64,000 nucleotides of DNA from Actinoplanes philippinensis (GCF_900113015.1 NZ_FONV01000011.1:186001-250000); one strand, 5' to 3'. Counted from the first letter of the stretch, positions 25,248 to 34,839 are shown. Program-made: numbers and translations. Notes: generated by a model not told the origin, from the sequence alone.

Positions 25248-26005
25248 CGGGACGCGCCGAGGAAGTGCCGGCGGTACCGCGGGTCCAGCCGGTCCATCGA
25301 GAACAGCACATAGAAGTCGGCACAGTCGAAGTCCGCGTCGTAGGCCGGCTCGCCGCAGACCCAGCTGCCCAGCCGCAGGTAGCCCCGCAGCAGCGCGGGC
25401 GGCGCCACCTTCGGGTCGGCCTCGACGCCCTCGGACGGCGTCCAGGGCCGGCGCGGGCGGACCCGCAGCGCCGGCGGCGAGAGGTGCTTGGCGTTGACCC
25501 GGGCGCGCACCCCGGCGGCCAGCGCGCCGCCGTCGCCGAGCGGCACCGAGGCGCAGCCGCCCAGCCAGCGCAGGTTGTTGAGGTGCAGGTAGCGGGCGAT
25601 GCCGGCCCACATCAGATTGACCACGGCGCCGGAGCGGTGGTCCGGGTGCACGCACGAGCGGCCGATCTCGACCAGGTGGTCGCGCAGCGGGCGCAGCGCG
25701 CTCAGGTCGAACTCGGAGTCGGCGTAGCGCCGGCCGGCCAGCTCGGCGGCGCGCGGCGGGAGCATCCGGTAGGTGCCGACCACCTCGCCGCTCGCGTCGT
25801 CGCGCACGATCAGGTGGTCGCAGTAGGCGTCGAACTCGTCCGCGTCGATGCCCTCGGCGGTGGAGGTGAGCCGGGCGCCGAGCTCCCCGGCGAAGACGTC
25901 GTGGCGCAGGCGCTGCGCGGCCTCGACCAGACCGGGCCCGTCGGCGAGGAGGAGCGTGTAGCCGCTGGTCCCGGTGGGTGCGGCGGCCGTCATGAGAACT
26001 GCCAT
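25244..26005 (-). CDS. olsB: OlsB-like GNAT N-acyltransferase (ornithine lipid synthesis)
   Basis: 253 residues of the N-acyl-amino-acid-synthase-like GNAT group. Recognisable segments are RLRHDVFAGELG, DEFDAYCDHLIVRD, VVGTYRMLPP, EIGRSCVHPDHR and the C-terminal DFDCADFYVLFSMDRLD. OlsB transfers a 3-hydroxyacyl group from ACP to ornithine. The immediate downstream PlsC homologue completes an OlsBA pair making phosphorus-free ornithine lipids (inference from pairing). The ATG at 26005 is used; another in-frame ATG lies at 25993, and neither has a clear ribosome-binding site. Confidence 0.75.
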   Translation of the reverse strand: MAVLMTAAAPTGTSGYTLLLADGPGLVEAAQRLRHDVFAGELGARLTSTAEGIDADEFDAYCDHLIVRDDASGEVVGTYRMLPPRAAELAGRRYADSEFDLSALRPLRDHLVEIGRSCVHPDHRSGAVVNLMWAGIARYLHLNNLRWLGGCASVPLGDGGALAAGVRARVNAKHLSPPALRVRPRRPWTPSEGVEADPKVAPPALLRGYLRLGSWVCGEPAYDADFDCADFYVLFSMDRLDPRYRRHFLGASR

Positions 26006-26098
26006 GTGATCTGTGTAAGGCTGATGTCTGCCGATGGCGTGTCGCTTCAGGTGGCGATGCGTGACCGGTTGATGAACTGCGTGTGCGAAGGTCGGAGG

Positions 26099-26767
26099 AT
26101 GCGTATTCCGGCTCGGTTCAACGGCCCGCCCGGCTCCGGGAACGGAGGCTGGTGCGCGGGCTACTTCGCCACCGCGGCGGGCGCCCGGGTCGGCGGGCCG
26201 CCGGTCCGGGTGACCCTGCGCGTGCCGCCACCGCTCGATACCGGCCTGCTGCTCGACGGCGGCGTGGTCCGGGCCGGCGACGTGCTGGTCGCCGAGATCG
26301 ACGACGAGGCGGACACGGGCGTGCCGGTGCCGGCGGTCCCGCTCGCCGAGGCGTCCGCGGCCGCGCGGGACTACCCCGGCTTCGCCGACCACCCGTTCCC
26401 CGGCTGCTTCGTCTGCGGGCCGGACCGGGCGCCCGGCGACGGCCTGCGGATCTTCCCCGGCCCACTGCCCGGAGGGCGTACGGCGGCGCCGTGGACCGTG
26501 CCGGGCGACGTGGCCGCCGAGACGATGTGGGCGGCGCTGGACTGTCCCGGCGGCTGGACGGCGATCAGCGACGCGGGGCGTCCCTTCGTGCTCGGCCGGA
26601 TCACCGCGACGGTCGCCGCGCTGCCCGTCCCGGGTGACGAGTGCGTGGTGGTCGGCGCGCTCTCCGGGGTGAGCGGGCGCAAGGCCGTCGTGGACTCCTC
26701 GGTGTACGGGCCGGACGGCCGTCACCTGGCGCAGGCACGCGCCACCTGGCTCGCGCTGGTCCAGTAG
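26099..26767 (+). CDS. Conserved hypothetical, hotdog/thioesterase-like
   Basis: 222 residues from an ATG at 26099 just after GAAGGTCGGAGG. The N-terminal RFNGPPGSGNGGWCAGYFATAAG resembles acyl-CoA-binding openings of hotdog-fold thioesterases. The central GCFVCGPDRAPGDGLRIFPG includes a CxxC, and the C-terminus alternates strands (VVVGALSGVSGRKAVVDSSVYGPDG). No catalytic assignment is possible. It is divergent from olsB and 34 bp ahead of the ABC transporter genes, with which it could share a transcript. Confidence 0.6.
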   Translation: MRIPARFNGPPGSGNGGWCAGYFATAAGARVGGPPVRVTLRVPPPLDTGLLLDGGVVRAGDVLVAEIDDEADTGVPVPAVPLAEASAAARDYPGFADHPFPGCFVCGPDRAPGDGLRIFPGPLPGGRTAAPWTVPGDVAAETMWAALDCPGGWTAISDAGRPFVLGRITATVAALPVPGDECVVVGALSGVSGRKAVVDSSVYGPDGRHLAQARATWLALVQ

Positions 26768-26801
26768 GTTGATCGTTTCGAGCCGACGGGGGAACGATGC
26801 C

Positions 26802-27728
26802 GTGACGATGAGCCGGCCCAACTACGCGGAGATCAGCGTCGACCGCCTCACCAAGCACTACGCCAGGATGCGGGCGGTCGACGACCTCTCCTTCACGGTG
26901 CACGCCGGCCGGGTCACGGGCTTCCTCGGCCCCAACGGGGCGGGCAAGACCACCGCGCTGCGGATGATCCTGGGGCTGGTGACGCCCACCTCCGGCGCCG
27001 CCACCATCGGCGGGGTGCGCTATGTGGACATGCCCGACCCGATCCGCCAGGTCGGCGCGGTCCTGGAGGCGTCCGGCGCGCACCGCGGCCGCAGCGCCCG
27101 CAACCACCTGCGGATCATCTGCCGCGCGTCCGGCCTGCCCGACCAGCGCGCCGACGAGGTGCTCGCCCTGGTCGGGCTGAGCACCGTGGCGACCCGCAAG
27201 TTCAAGAGCTTCTCGCTCGGCATGCGGCAGCGGCTCGGGATCGCCGCGGCGATGCTCGGCGACCCGCGGGTGCTGATCCTGGACGAGCCGGCCAACGGGC
27301 TCGACCCGGAGGGCATCCGGTGGATGCGTGACCTGCTCCGGGCGCTCGCGGCCGAGGGCCGTACGGTCCTGGTCTCCAGCCACCTGCTCGGCGAGATGCA
27401 GCAGTTGGCCGACGACGTGGTGATCATCGCGGCCGGCCGGCTCCTGCGGCAGGGCCCGGTCGCCGAGGTGCTCGGCGAGACGGCCGGCACGGCCCGGGTG
27501 CGGGTCCGCACCCCGCAGCCGGATCAGCTCGCCGCCACCCTGCGCGACGCGCGGCTGGAGGTCGTCGCCACGCCGGACGGCCTGCTGCGGGTCTCCGGCG
27601 CCGACGCCGCCCGCGTCGGGCACCTCGCCTTCACCGCGGGGGTGGAGCTGCACGAGCTGACCGGGGAGAGCGCCGACCTGGAGCGCGCGTTCCTCGACCT
27701 GACGGCCGGAAAGGCGGGGGCGCGATGA
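26802..27728 (+). CDS. ABC transporter ATP-binding protein
   Basis: 308 residues from a GTG at 26802 with GGGGGA upstream. Walker A GPNGAGKT, the signature LGMRQRLG, Walker B VLILDEPANGLD and the switch His in SSHLLGE are complete. The 80-residue C-terminal extension is typical of ABC-2 exporters (bacitracin/antibiotic-resistance type). It overlaps the permease gene by four bases. The substrate is unknown. Confidence 0.9.
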   Translation: MTMSRPNYAEISVDRLTKHYARMRAVDDLSFTVHAGRVTGFLGPNGAGKTTALRMILGLVTPTSGAATIGGVRYVDMPDPIRQVGAVLEASGAHRGRSARNHLRIICRASGLPDQRADEVLALVGLSTVATRKFKSFSLGMRQRLGIAAAMLGDPRVLILDEPANGLDPEGIRWMRDLLRALAAEGRTVLVSSHLLGEMQQLADDVVIIAAGRLLRQGPVAEVLGETAGTARVRVRTPQPDQLAATLRDARLEVVATPDGLLRVSGADAARVGHLAFTAGVELHELTGESADLERAFLDLTAGKAGAR

Positions 27729-28534
27729 ACCTCGTCAGTGCCGAGCTGCTGAAACTGCGTACCACCTCGCTGTGGTGGATCTTCGCCCTCCTCCTCGTCC
27801 CGCTCTACGGGGTGGCGCTGGCCTTCAACTGGCTGGCCGCCCGGGCGATCGGCGCGCTCGGGCCGGAGGCGGAGAACATCTCGTTCAGTTCCTTCAGCGT
27901 GGAGCGGATCGTCGGCAACCTCTACACCAGTGGACAGTTCGGCGGGGTGCTGCTGGTGCTGCTGCTCAGCGCGATCCTGGTGACCAACGAGTTCTTCCAC
28001 CTCACCGCGACCGCCACCTTCCTCACCACCCCGCGCCGGGAGCTGGTCATCCTGGCCAAGATGGTGGTGTCGGTCCTGATCGCAGTGCTGGTCTGGCTTC
28101 TCACCACGGCGCTCAACCTGGTCCTCGCCCCGGTCGCGCTCACCTCGACCGTCGGGGACACGCACCTCGGCGAGCCGTACGTGTGGCAGGCGATCGGGCT
28201 CAATCTGCTGGTCCACGTGCTCTGGGCGCTCGTCGGGGTCGGCTGCGGCGTGCTGATCCGCAGCCAGATCGGCGCGACGATCACCCTGACCGTCCTCTAC
28301 GTGGTCGGCACGCAGATCCTCACCGCGGTCTTCGCCCTGCTCGCCAACCTGGTCGACGACTCGATCCTGAGGATGCGGATCATCATCCCGACGCTCGCCT
28401 CGGACCTGCTGGTCTCCGGCCCGCAGAGCGCTGACGATCTGCCCCGGTGGGTGGGCGCCGCGGTGCTGCTGGCCTACGCCGCGCTGGCCGGGGCGCTCGG
28501 CACGCTCATCACCAGACAGCGGGACATCGCCTGA
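27725..28534 (+). CDS. ABC-2 type transporter permease
   Basis: 269 residues with six predicted membrane helices, starting MNLVSAELLKLRTTSLWW as ABC-2 permeases do. TNEFFHLTATATFLTTPRR is the cytoplasmic coupling segment. It is translated with the ATPase (ATGA) and followed by a hairpin terminator. Confidence 0.87.
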   Translation: MNLVSAELLKLRTTSLWWIFALLLVPLYGVALAFNWLAARAIGALGPEAENISFSSFSVERIVGNLYTSGQFGGVLLVLLLSAILVTNEFFHLTATATFLTTPRRELVILAKMVVSVLIAVLVWLLTTALNLVLAPVALTSTVGDTHLGEPYVWQAIGLNLLVHVLWALVGVGCGVLIRSQIGATITLTVLYVVGTQILTAVFALLANLVDDSILRMRIIIPTLASDLLVSGPQSADDLPRWVGAAVLLAYAALAGALGTLITRQRDIA

Positions 28535-28544
28535 CGCACGGCTG

Positions 28545-28567
28545 CCCGGCGTTGTACCCTCGCCGGG
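28545..28567 (+). terminator. Hairpin after the ABC transporter operon
   Basis: CCCGGCG (28545-28551) pairs with CGCCGGG (28561-28567) across nine bases, 11 bp after the permease stop. Confidence 0.5.
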
Positions 28568-28682
28568 TCGCGACGAGGCGGCAGGAGAGCTGCCGGTCGT
28601 GGGTCTGATTGGCCACAGAGCGGACGTCCGCACCGACAGCGCCTGTGCACGGCGTAGCCTGGACACCGAATCCTACCCGTCC

Positions 28683-28704
28683 CGCGTGACGGAGCAGTCA
28701 CGCG
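28683..28704 (+). promoter_or_regulatory. Hairpin with the ribosome-binding site in its loop, abutting the kgd ATG
   Basis: CGCGTGAC (28683-28690) pairs perfectly with GTCACGCG (28697-28704). The loop GGAGCA displays the only Shine-Dalgarno match, and the ATG follows the stem directly. Folding would affect initiation at 28705. Confidence 0.5.
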
Positions 28705-31700
28705 ATGACAAAAACGGTGAAAGAGGCGAACGCGGCAGTGTCGACGCAGCAGACTTCGCAGGACAATCCACTCGCGGACTTCGGTCCCAACGAGTGGATC
28801 GTCGATGAGATGTACCAGCGATACCTGGCCGACCCGACCAGTGTCGACCCTGCCTGGCACGATTTCTTCGCCGACTACAAGCCGGCGACGTCCCAGGGCT
28901 CGATCGCGACCCCGGACGAGGCCACCGCGGCCAACGCGACAGCGACCGCGGCCAAGGCCGGCACCGATGCCCCGGCCGCCGCCACGGTCGCCCCGGCCAA
29001 GCCGGTGACGCCGGCGCCCGCCGCGAAACCGGCCCCGGCGCCCGCTCCGGCCGCCAAGCCCGCGGCCAAGCCGGCCGCCGCCGCCACCTCGAGCCCGGCC
29101 GGCGCCAAGACGGTCACCCTGCGCGGCGTGGCCGGCAAGATCGTGCAGAACATGGAGGCCTCGCTCCAGGTCCCCACCGCCACCTCGGTGCGGGCGGTCC
29201 CGGCCAAGCTGATGGTCGACAACCGCATCGTCATCAACAACCACCTCTCCCGCGGGCGGGGCGGCAAGGTCAGCTTCACCCACCTGATCGGCTGGGCACT
29301 GGTCCGGGCGGTGATCGCGCACCCGGAGATGAACAACACCTACGCCGAGATCGACGGCAAGCCCACCCTGGTGCAGCCGGAGCACATCAACCTCGGCATC
29401 GCGATCGACCTGGCCAAGAAGGACGGTTCGCGCACGCTGGTGGTCCCCTCCATCAAGAACTGCGAGACCCTCGACTTCCGCGGTTTCTGGCAGGCGTATG
29501 AGGACGTCGTGCGGCGGGCCCGGCGCAACGAGCTCACCATGGAGGACTACTCCGGGACGACGATCTCGCTGACCAACCCCGGCGGCATCGGCACCGTCCA
29601 CTCCATCCCCCGCCTGATGAGCGGGCAGAGCGCGATCATCGGTGTCGGCGCCATGGAGTATCCGGCGCCCTACGCCGGGATGAGCGACGAGACCCTCACC
29701 GAGCACGGCGTGAGCAAGGTCACCACGCTGACCAGCACCTACGACCACCGGGTCATCCAGGGCGCGCAGTCCGGCGAGTTCCTCAAGGTGATGCACGAGC
29801 TGCTGCTCGGCCAGCACGGCTTCTACGACGAGATCTTCACCTCGCTGCGGATTCCGTACGAGCCGGTCCGCTGGGTGCGTGACGTGGCCCGGACCTCCGA
29901 GGGGCAGATCGACAAGGCCGCCCGGGTCATCGAGCTGATCCACGCGTACCGGGTGCGCGGCCACCTGATGGCCGACACCGACCCGCTCGAGTTCACCATC
30001 CGCAAGCACCCCGACCTGGACGTGCTGCAGCACGGGCTGACCCTGTGGGACCTGGACCGCACCTTCCCGGTCGGCGGCTTCGCCGGCAAGGAGAAGATGA
30101 AGCTCCGTGACGTGCTCGGCGTCCTGCGGGACAGCTACTGCCGCCGGATCGGCATCGAGTACATGCACATCCAGGACCCGGAGGAGCGCCGCTGGGTCCA
30201 GGAGCGCATCGAGGTCAAGTACGCGAAGCCGGACGCCGACGAGCAGAAGCACATCCTGCACCGGCTGAACGCGGGCGAGGCTTTCGAGACCTTCCTGCAG
30301 ACCAAGTTCGTCGGCCAGAAGCGGTTCTCGCTGGAGGGCGGCGAGTCGCTGATCCCGCTGCTCGACGCGGTGCTCCAGTCGTCCGCCGAGGCGGGGCTGG
30401 ACGAGATGGTGATCGGCATGGCCCACCGTGGCCGGCTGAACGTGCTGACCAACATCGTCGGCAAGCCGTACGAGAAGATCTTCAACGAGTTCGAGGGTCA
30501 GATGGACCCGAAGACCGCGCACGGCTCCGGCGACGTGAAATACCACCTGGGCCAGACCGGGAAGTACACGACGCCGGACGGCCAGTTCTCGACGACCGTC
30601 AGCGTCGTGGCGAACCCGTCCCATCTGGAGGCCGTCGACCCGGTCCTGGAGGGCATCGTCCGGGCCAAGCAGGACCGCCTCGACCTCGGCCTGCACGGCT
30701 ACACGGTGCTCCCGGTGCTGGTGCACGGCGACGCCGCGTTCGCCGGTCAGGGCGTGGTCGCCGAGACGCTGAACCTGTCGCAGCTGCGCGGGTACCGTAC
30801 CGGCGGCACGGTCCACGTGATCGTGAACAACCAGGTCGGCTTCACCACCGCCCCGGAGTACAGCCGCTCCTCGATGTACTCGACGGACGTCGCCCGGATG
30901 GTCGAGGCGCCGATCTTCCACGTCAACGGCGACGACCCCGAGGCCGTGGTCCGGGTCGCGAAGCTGGCCTTCGAGTACCGGCAGGCGTTCAACAAGGACG
31001 TCGTGATCGACATGATCTGCTACCGGCGCCGCGGTCACAACGAGGGCGACGACCCGTCGATGACCAACCCGCGGATGTACCAGATCATCGACACCAAGCG
31101 CAGCGTGCGGAAGCTCTACACCGAGGAGCTGATCGGCCGCGGCGACATCACCGTGCAGGAGGCCGAGGAGCAGCTGCGCGACTACCAGGGCCGCCTCGAG
31201 GAGGTCTTCAAGGCCACCCGTGACGCCGCCGGCAGCCCGCCGCGGCCGCGGATCATCGAGGAGGAGCCGGAGCCGCGGGTCGAGTCGGCGATCGACCCGA
31301 GCGTCGTCCGCGCGGTCGGCCAGGCGCACGTCGAGCTGCCCGAGGGTTTCACCCCGCACAAGCGGGTCCAGCAGCTGCTCGATCGGCGGGCCAAGATGTC
31401 CACCGACGGCGGCATCGACTGGGGCTTCGGCGAGCTGATCGCCTTCGGCTCGCTGCTCAGCCAGGGCGTCACCGTCCGGCTGGCCGGCCAGGACTCACGC
31501 CGGGGCACGTTCGTCTCCCGGCACGCGGCGATCGTCGACGCGAAGAGCGGCAAGGACTTCCTGCCGCTGTCCACGCTGGCCACCGGCAGCGCCCGGTTCT
31601 TCGTCCACGACTCGCTGCTCAGTGAGTACGCGGCGATGGGCTTCGAGTACGGCTACTCGGTGGAGAACCCGGACGCCCTGGTGCTCTGGGAGGCGCAGTT

Positions 31701-32454
31701 CGGCGACTTCGTCAACGGCGCCCAGTCGATCGTGGACGAGTTCATCTCGTCGGGCGAGGCGAAATGGGGCCAGCAGTCCTCGCTGGTGCTGCTGCTGCCG
31801 CACGGCATGGAGGGTCAGGGCCCGGACCACTCGTCCGGCCGCCCGGAGCGGTTCCTGCAGCTCTGCGCGCAGGACAACATGCGCGTGGCCAACCCGACCA
31901 CCCCGGCGAACTACTTCCACCTGCTGCGCCGCCAGGCCCTGTCCAGCAAGCGCAAGCCGCTGGTGGTCTTCTCGCCGAAATCGCTGCTGCGCCACAAGCT
32001 GGCGGTGTCCCAGGTGAGCGACTTCACGCAGGGCGCCTTCCAGCCGGTGCTCGGCGACGCCGGGGTCAACGGCCAGCCGCTCGACGCCGGCTCGGTGAAG
32101 CGGGTGCTGCTCTGCTCGGGCAAGGTCTACTACGACCTGTTCCAGGCGCGGGCCGACCGTGGCATCACCGACACGGCGATCATCCGGATGGAGCAGATCT
32201 ACCCGCAGCCGGTCGAGGAGCTGAAGGCGGAGCTCGCGAAGTACCCGAACGCCGAGGACTTCGCGTGGGTCCAGGAGGAGCCGGCCAACCAGGGCGCCTG
32301 GTCGTTCGTGGCGCTCAACCTGCTGGAGCACCTGGAGGGTGTCCGGCTGCGCCGGATCTCCCGCCCGGCCGCGGCCGCCCCGGCGGTCGGCTCGGCCAAG
32401 ATGCACGACGCCGAGCAGACCGCGCTGATCGAGGCCGCGCTGCCGCGTCCGTGA
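28705..32454 (+). CDS. kgd: Multifunctional 2-oxoglutarate decarboxylase/dehydrogenase E1-E2 (Kgd)
   Basis: 1249 residues with the actinobacterial fused layout. A short E1 N-terminal helix (NPLADFGPNEWIVDEMYQRY) and an Ala/Pro linker are followed by an E2o-like acyltransferase domain (about 130-360, ending TSTYDHRVIQG). The full thiamine-diphosphate E1o part follows (HPDLDVLQHGLTLWDLDR, GMAHRGRLN, GDAAFAGQG, CYRRRGHNEGDDPS). It converts 2-oxoglutarate to succinate semialdehyde, hydroxy-oxoadipate or succinyl-CoA in the TCA cycle, and in relatives is controlled by the FHA protein GarA. An internal GTG at 28738 is an alternative start. It ends at a strong terminator. Confidence 0.95.
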   Translation: MTKTVKEANAAVSTQQTSQDNPLADFGPNEWIVDEMYQRYLADPTSVDPAWHDFFADYKPATSQGSIATPDEATAANATATAAKAGTDAPAAATVAPAKPVTPAPAAKPAPAPAPAAKPAAKPAAAATSSPAGAKTVTLRGVAGKIVQNMEASLQVPTATSVRAVPAKLMVDNRIVINNHLSRGRGGKVSFTHLIGWALVRAVIAHPEMNNTYAEIDGKPTLVQPEHINLGIAIDLAKKDGSRTLVVPSIKNCETLDFRGFWQAYEDVVRRARRNELTMEDYSGTTISLTNPGGIGTVHSIPRLMSGQSAIIGVGAMEYPAPYAGMSDETLTEHGVSKVTTLTSTYDHRVIQGAQSGEFLKVMHELLLGQHGFYDEIFTSLRIPYEPVRWVRDVARTSEGQIDKAARVIELIHAYRVRGHLMADTDPLEFTIRKHPDLDVLQHGLTLWDLDRTFPVGGFAGKEKMKLRDVLGVLRDSYCRRIGIEYMHIQDPEERRWVQERIEVKYAKPDADEQKHILHRLNAGEAFETFLQTKFVGQKRFSLEGGESLIPLLDAVLQSSAEAGLDEMVIGMAHRGRLNVLTNIVGKPYEKIFNEFEGQMDPKTAHGSGDVKYHLGQTGKYTTPDGQFSTTVSVVANPSHLEAVDPVLEGIVRAKQDRLDLGLHGYTVLPVLVHGDAAFAGQGVVAETLNLSQLRGYRTGGTVHVIVNNQVGFTTAPEYSRSSMYSTDVARMVEAPIFHVNGDDPEAVVRVAKLAFEYRQAFNKDVVIDMICYRRRGHNEGDDPSMTNPRMYQIIDTKRSVRKLYTEELIGRGDITVQEAEEQLRDYQGRLEEVFKATRDAAGSPPRPRIIEEEPEPRVESAIDPSVVRAVGQAHVELPEGFTPHKRVQQLLDRRAKMSTDGGIDWGFGELIAFGSLLSQGVTVRLAGQDSRRGTFVSRHAAIVDAKSGKDFLPLSTLATGSARFFVHDSLLSEYAAMGFEYGYSVENPDALVLWEAQFGDFVNGAQSIVDEFISSGEAKWGQQSSLVLLLPHGMEGQGPDHSSGRPERFLQLCAQDNMRVANPTTPANYFHLLRRQALSSKRKPLVVFSPKSLLRHKLAVSQVSDFTQGAFQPVLGDAGVNGQPLDAGSVKRVLLCSGKVYYDLFQARADRGITDTAIIRMEQIYPQPVEELKAELAKYPNAEDFAWVQEEPANQGAWSFVALNLLEHLEGVRLRRISRPAAAAPAVGSAKMHDAEQTALIEAALPRP

Positions 32455-32468
32455 CGCGCTGATCGACG

Positions 32469-32500
32469 AGGGGCCGCTCCGGAAAGCCGGAGCGGCCCCT
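32469..32500 (+). terminator. Terminator after kgd
   Basis: AGGGGCCGCTCCGG and CCGGAGCGGCCCCT form a 14-bp stem with an AAAG loop, 14 bp after the kgd stop. Confidence 0.85.
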
Positions 32501-32514
32501 CTTACCATCCAGGC

Positions 32515-32691
32515 ATGTACTTCACCGATCGTGGCATCGAGGAACTGGTCCAGCGGCGCGGCGAGGAGACCGTGACCCTGGAGTGGCTCGGTGAGCAGCT
32601 GCGCACCTTCGTCGACCTGCACCCGGAGTTCGAGACCCCGATCGAGCGGCTGGCCACCTGGCTGGCCCGCGACGACGAGGACGACGAATGA
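32515..32691 (+). CDS. Small acidic protein, DUF6104-like
   Basis: 58 residues: MYFTDRGIEELVQRRGEE, then EWLGEQLRTFVDLHPEF and a terminal acidic run DDEDDE. It matches from memory the short protein found beside the 2-oxoglutarate dehydrogenase gene in streptomycetes (DUF6104). It is predicted to be all-helical and cytoplasmic, of unknown function. The ATG at 32515 lies just after the kgd terminator with no strong ribosome-binding site. The conserved position suggests a link to Kgd (inference). Confidence 0.75.
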   Translation: MYFTDRGIEELVQRRGEETVTLEWLGEQLRTFVDLHPEFETPIERLATWLARDDEDDE

Positions 32692-32754
32692 TCCGGTGAC
32701 CCGGGTCATCCACGGATCGGGACTTTCGGCCCGGCCCGTCAGGTTCCGGGCCGG

Positions 32755-32760
32755 TAGGTT
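32755..32760 (+). promoter_or_regulatory. -10 box TAGGTT of leaderless pta
   Basis: TAGGTT ends six bases before the pta GTG, consistent with a leaderless pta-ackA transcript. No good -35 is visible. Confidence 0.35.
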
Positions 32761-32766
32761 GAAGGC

Positions 32767-34839
32767 GTGGCACGCAGTGTGTACGTCGCGGGCTTGGGCC
32801 CGTCCGTCGGCAAGGGGACCGTCGCGCTCGGCATCGTCGAGCTGCTGTCCCGTCAGGTGGCCAAGGTCGCCGTCTTCCGGCCGCTGGTCGCCGGGGCCGG
32901 GCCCGATCCGCTGATCACCGTCCTGCGCGAGCGCTATCCCGGCCCGGTCGGCGTCGAGGAGTCGTCCGGCGTCACCGTGGCCGAGGCGTCCGCACTGGTC
33001 GCCGACGGCCGCCGGGAGGAGCTGGTCGGCCGGATCGTCGAGCGGTATCGCGAGGTCGAGCGACGCAGCAGCGCGGTCGTGGTGATCGGCAGCGACTTCA
33101 GCGACAAACCCGAGGAGGGCCGCGAGGAGCTGCCGCGGGAGCTGGCCTTCAACGCCCGGCTCGCGACGGAGTTCGGCAGTGTCGTGATCCCGGTGGTCAG
33201 CGGCGAGGGGCGGTCGGCGGAGTCGCTGGCGGCGGCCACGCGGAGCGCGTACCACTCGCTGGTGGATCTCGGCGCGACGGTCGCCGCGGTGATCGCGAAC
33301 CGGGTGCCGCAAGGGATCTCGATGTCCCGGCCCGAAGGGCTGCCGGTGCCGTTCTGGGCCGTGCCGGAGGTCGCGGCGATCGCCGCGCCGACCGTCGGTG
33401 AGGTGTCCGCCGCGCTGGGCGCCACGGTGCTGTCCGGATCGGCCGGCGCCCTGGAGCGCGACGTGCTCGACTACGTCGTCGGCGCCGGGCAGGTGCCGAC
33501 CGTGCTGGGCGCGCTGACCGACGGGGCGCTGCTGATCACCGCGGGCGATCGGGCCGATCTGCTGGTGGCCGCCAGCGCCGCGCACGCCGCCGGCAACGTC
33601 ACGCTGGCCGGGCTGGTGCTCACCCTGGGCGAGCCGGCCGACGAGCGGGCGATCCGGGTGATCGAGCGGCTCAACACCGGCCTGGCGATGCTGGTCACCA
33701 AGACCGACAGCTACCACACGATCGCCGCCGCGGACCGGATCACCGCGCAGCTGAGCACCCCGCGCAAGATCGAGGCGGCGCTCGGTGTCTTCGAGGAGAA
33801 CGTCGACACCGCGGAGCTGTCCCGGCTGCTCGACGTGGCCCGGTCCAGCCGGGTGACGCCGCTGATGTTCGAGAACGATCTGATCGACAAGGCCCGCGCC
33901 GACCGCCGCCACCTGGTGCTCCCGGAGGGGACCGAGGAGCGCATCCTGCGGGCCGCCGAGACGCTGCTGCGCCGCGGCGTGGCCGACCTGACCCTGCTCG
34001 GCGACCCGTCCGAGATCAACCGGCGGGCCCGCGAGATCGGCGTGGAGATCGGCGGGGCACATCTGGTCGACCCGGCCACCTCCGAGCTGCGGGAGCAGTT
34101 CGCCGAGCGCTACGCGGAGATCCGCAGGCATCGCGGGGTGACCCTCGATCTGGCGTACGACGTGGTCCGTGACGTCAACTACTTCGGGACCCTGATGGTC
34201 GCGGCGGGCCTGGCCGACGGCATGGTGTCCGGCGCCACCCACACCACGGCCGCCACGATCCGCCCGGCTTTCGAGATCATCAAGACGGTGCCGGGCCTGA
34301 CCGTCGCGTCGAGTGTGTTCTTCATGCTGCTCGCCGACCGGGTGCTGGTCTACGGCGACTGCGCGGTCAACCCCGACCCGGATGCCGAGCAGCTCGCCGA
34401 CATCGCGCTCTCCTCGGCGCAGACGGCCGCGGCGTTCGGCATCGAGCCGCGGGTCGCCATGCTGTCGTATTCGACCGGCAGCTCCGGGGCCGGCGCCGAC
34501 GTGGACAAGGTCGCCGCCGCCACCGCGCTGGTCCGCGAGCGCCGGCCGGATCTGCCGGTCGAGGGCCCGATCCAGTACGACGCGGCCATCGACCCGGCGG
34601 TCGCCGCCGCGAAACTGCCCGGCAGCGCGGTCGCCGGGAAGGCCACCGTCTTCGTCTTCCCCGACCTGAACACGGGCAACAACACCTACAAGGCCGTCCA
34701 GCGGTCGGCGAACGCGGTCGCGGTCGGGCCGGTGATGCAGGGCCTGCGGGCGCCGGTCAACGACCTGTCCCGCGGCGCGACCGTCAAGGACATCGTGAAC
34801 ACGGTCGCCATCACGGCGATCCAGGCGGGAGCGCAATGA
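32767..34839 (+). CDS. pta: Phosphate acetyltransferase (long form)
   Basis: 690 residues. An N-terminal P-loop-like domain (GLGPSVGKGTVALG), a DRTGG middle domain (about 210-320) and a C-terminal PTA_PTB catalytic domain (about 365-690, with MVSGATHTTAATIRPAFEII and PDLNTGNNTYKAVQRSA) follow the class II Pta layout. It interconverts acetyl-CoA and acetyl phosphate. The GTG at 32767 follows a -10-like box. It overlaps ackA by four bases. Confidence 0.95.
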   Translation: MARSVYVAGLGPSVGKGTVALGIVELLSRQVAKVAVFRPLVAGAGPDPLITVLRERYPGPVGVEESSGVTVAEASALVADGRREELVGRIVERYREVERRSSAVVVIGSDFSDKPEEGREELPRELAFNARLATEFGSVVIPVVSGEGRSAESLAAATRSAYHSLVDLGATVAAVIANRVPQGISMSRPEGLPVPFWAVPEVAAIAAPTVGEVSAALGATVLSGSAGALERDVLDYVVGAGQVPTVLGALTDGALLITAGDRADLLVAASAAHAAGNVTLAGLVLTLGEPADERAIRVIERLNTGLAMLVTKTDSYHTIAAADRITAQLSTPRKIEAALGVFEENVDTAELSRLLDVARSSRVTPLMFENDLIDKARADRRHLVLPEGTEERILRAAETLLRRGVADLTLLGDPSEINRRAREIGVEIGGAHLVDPATSELREQFAERYAEIRRHRGVTLDLAYDVVRDVNYFGTLMVAAGLADGMVSGATHTTAATIRPAFEIIKTVPGLTVASSVFFMLLADRVLVYGDCAVNPDPDAEQLADIALSSAQTAAAFGIEPRVAMLSYSTGSSGAGADVDKVAAATALVRERRPDLPVEGPIQYDAAIDPAVAAAKLPGSAVAGKATVFVFPDLNTGNNTYKAVQRSANAVAVGPVMQGLRAPVNDLSRGATVKDIVNTVAITAIQAGAQ

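Noticed and set aside
28474..31359. 961-residue minus-strand frame
   Set aside because: Antisense to kgd, whose protein has complete family motifs.
31495..34836. 1113-residue minus-strand frame
   Set aside because: Antisense to kgd, the DUF6104 gene and pta.
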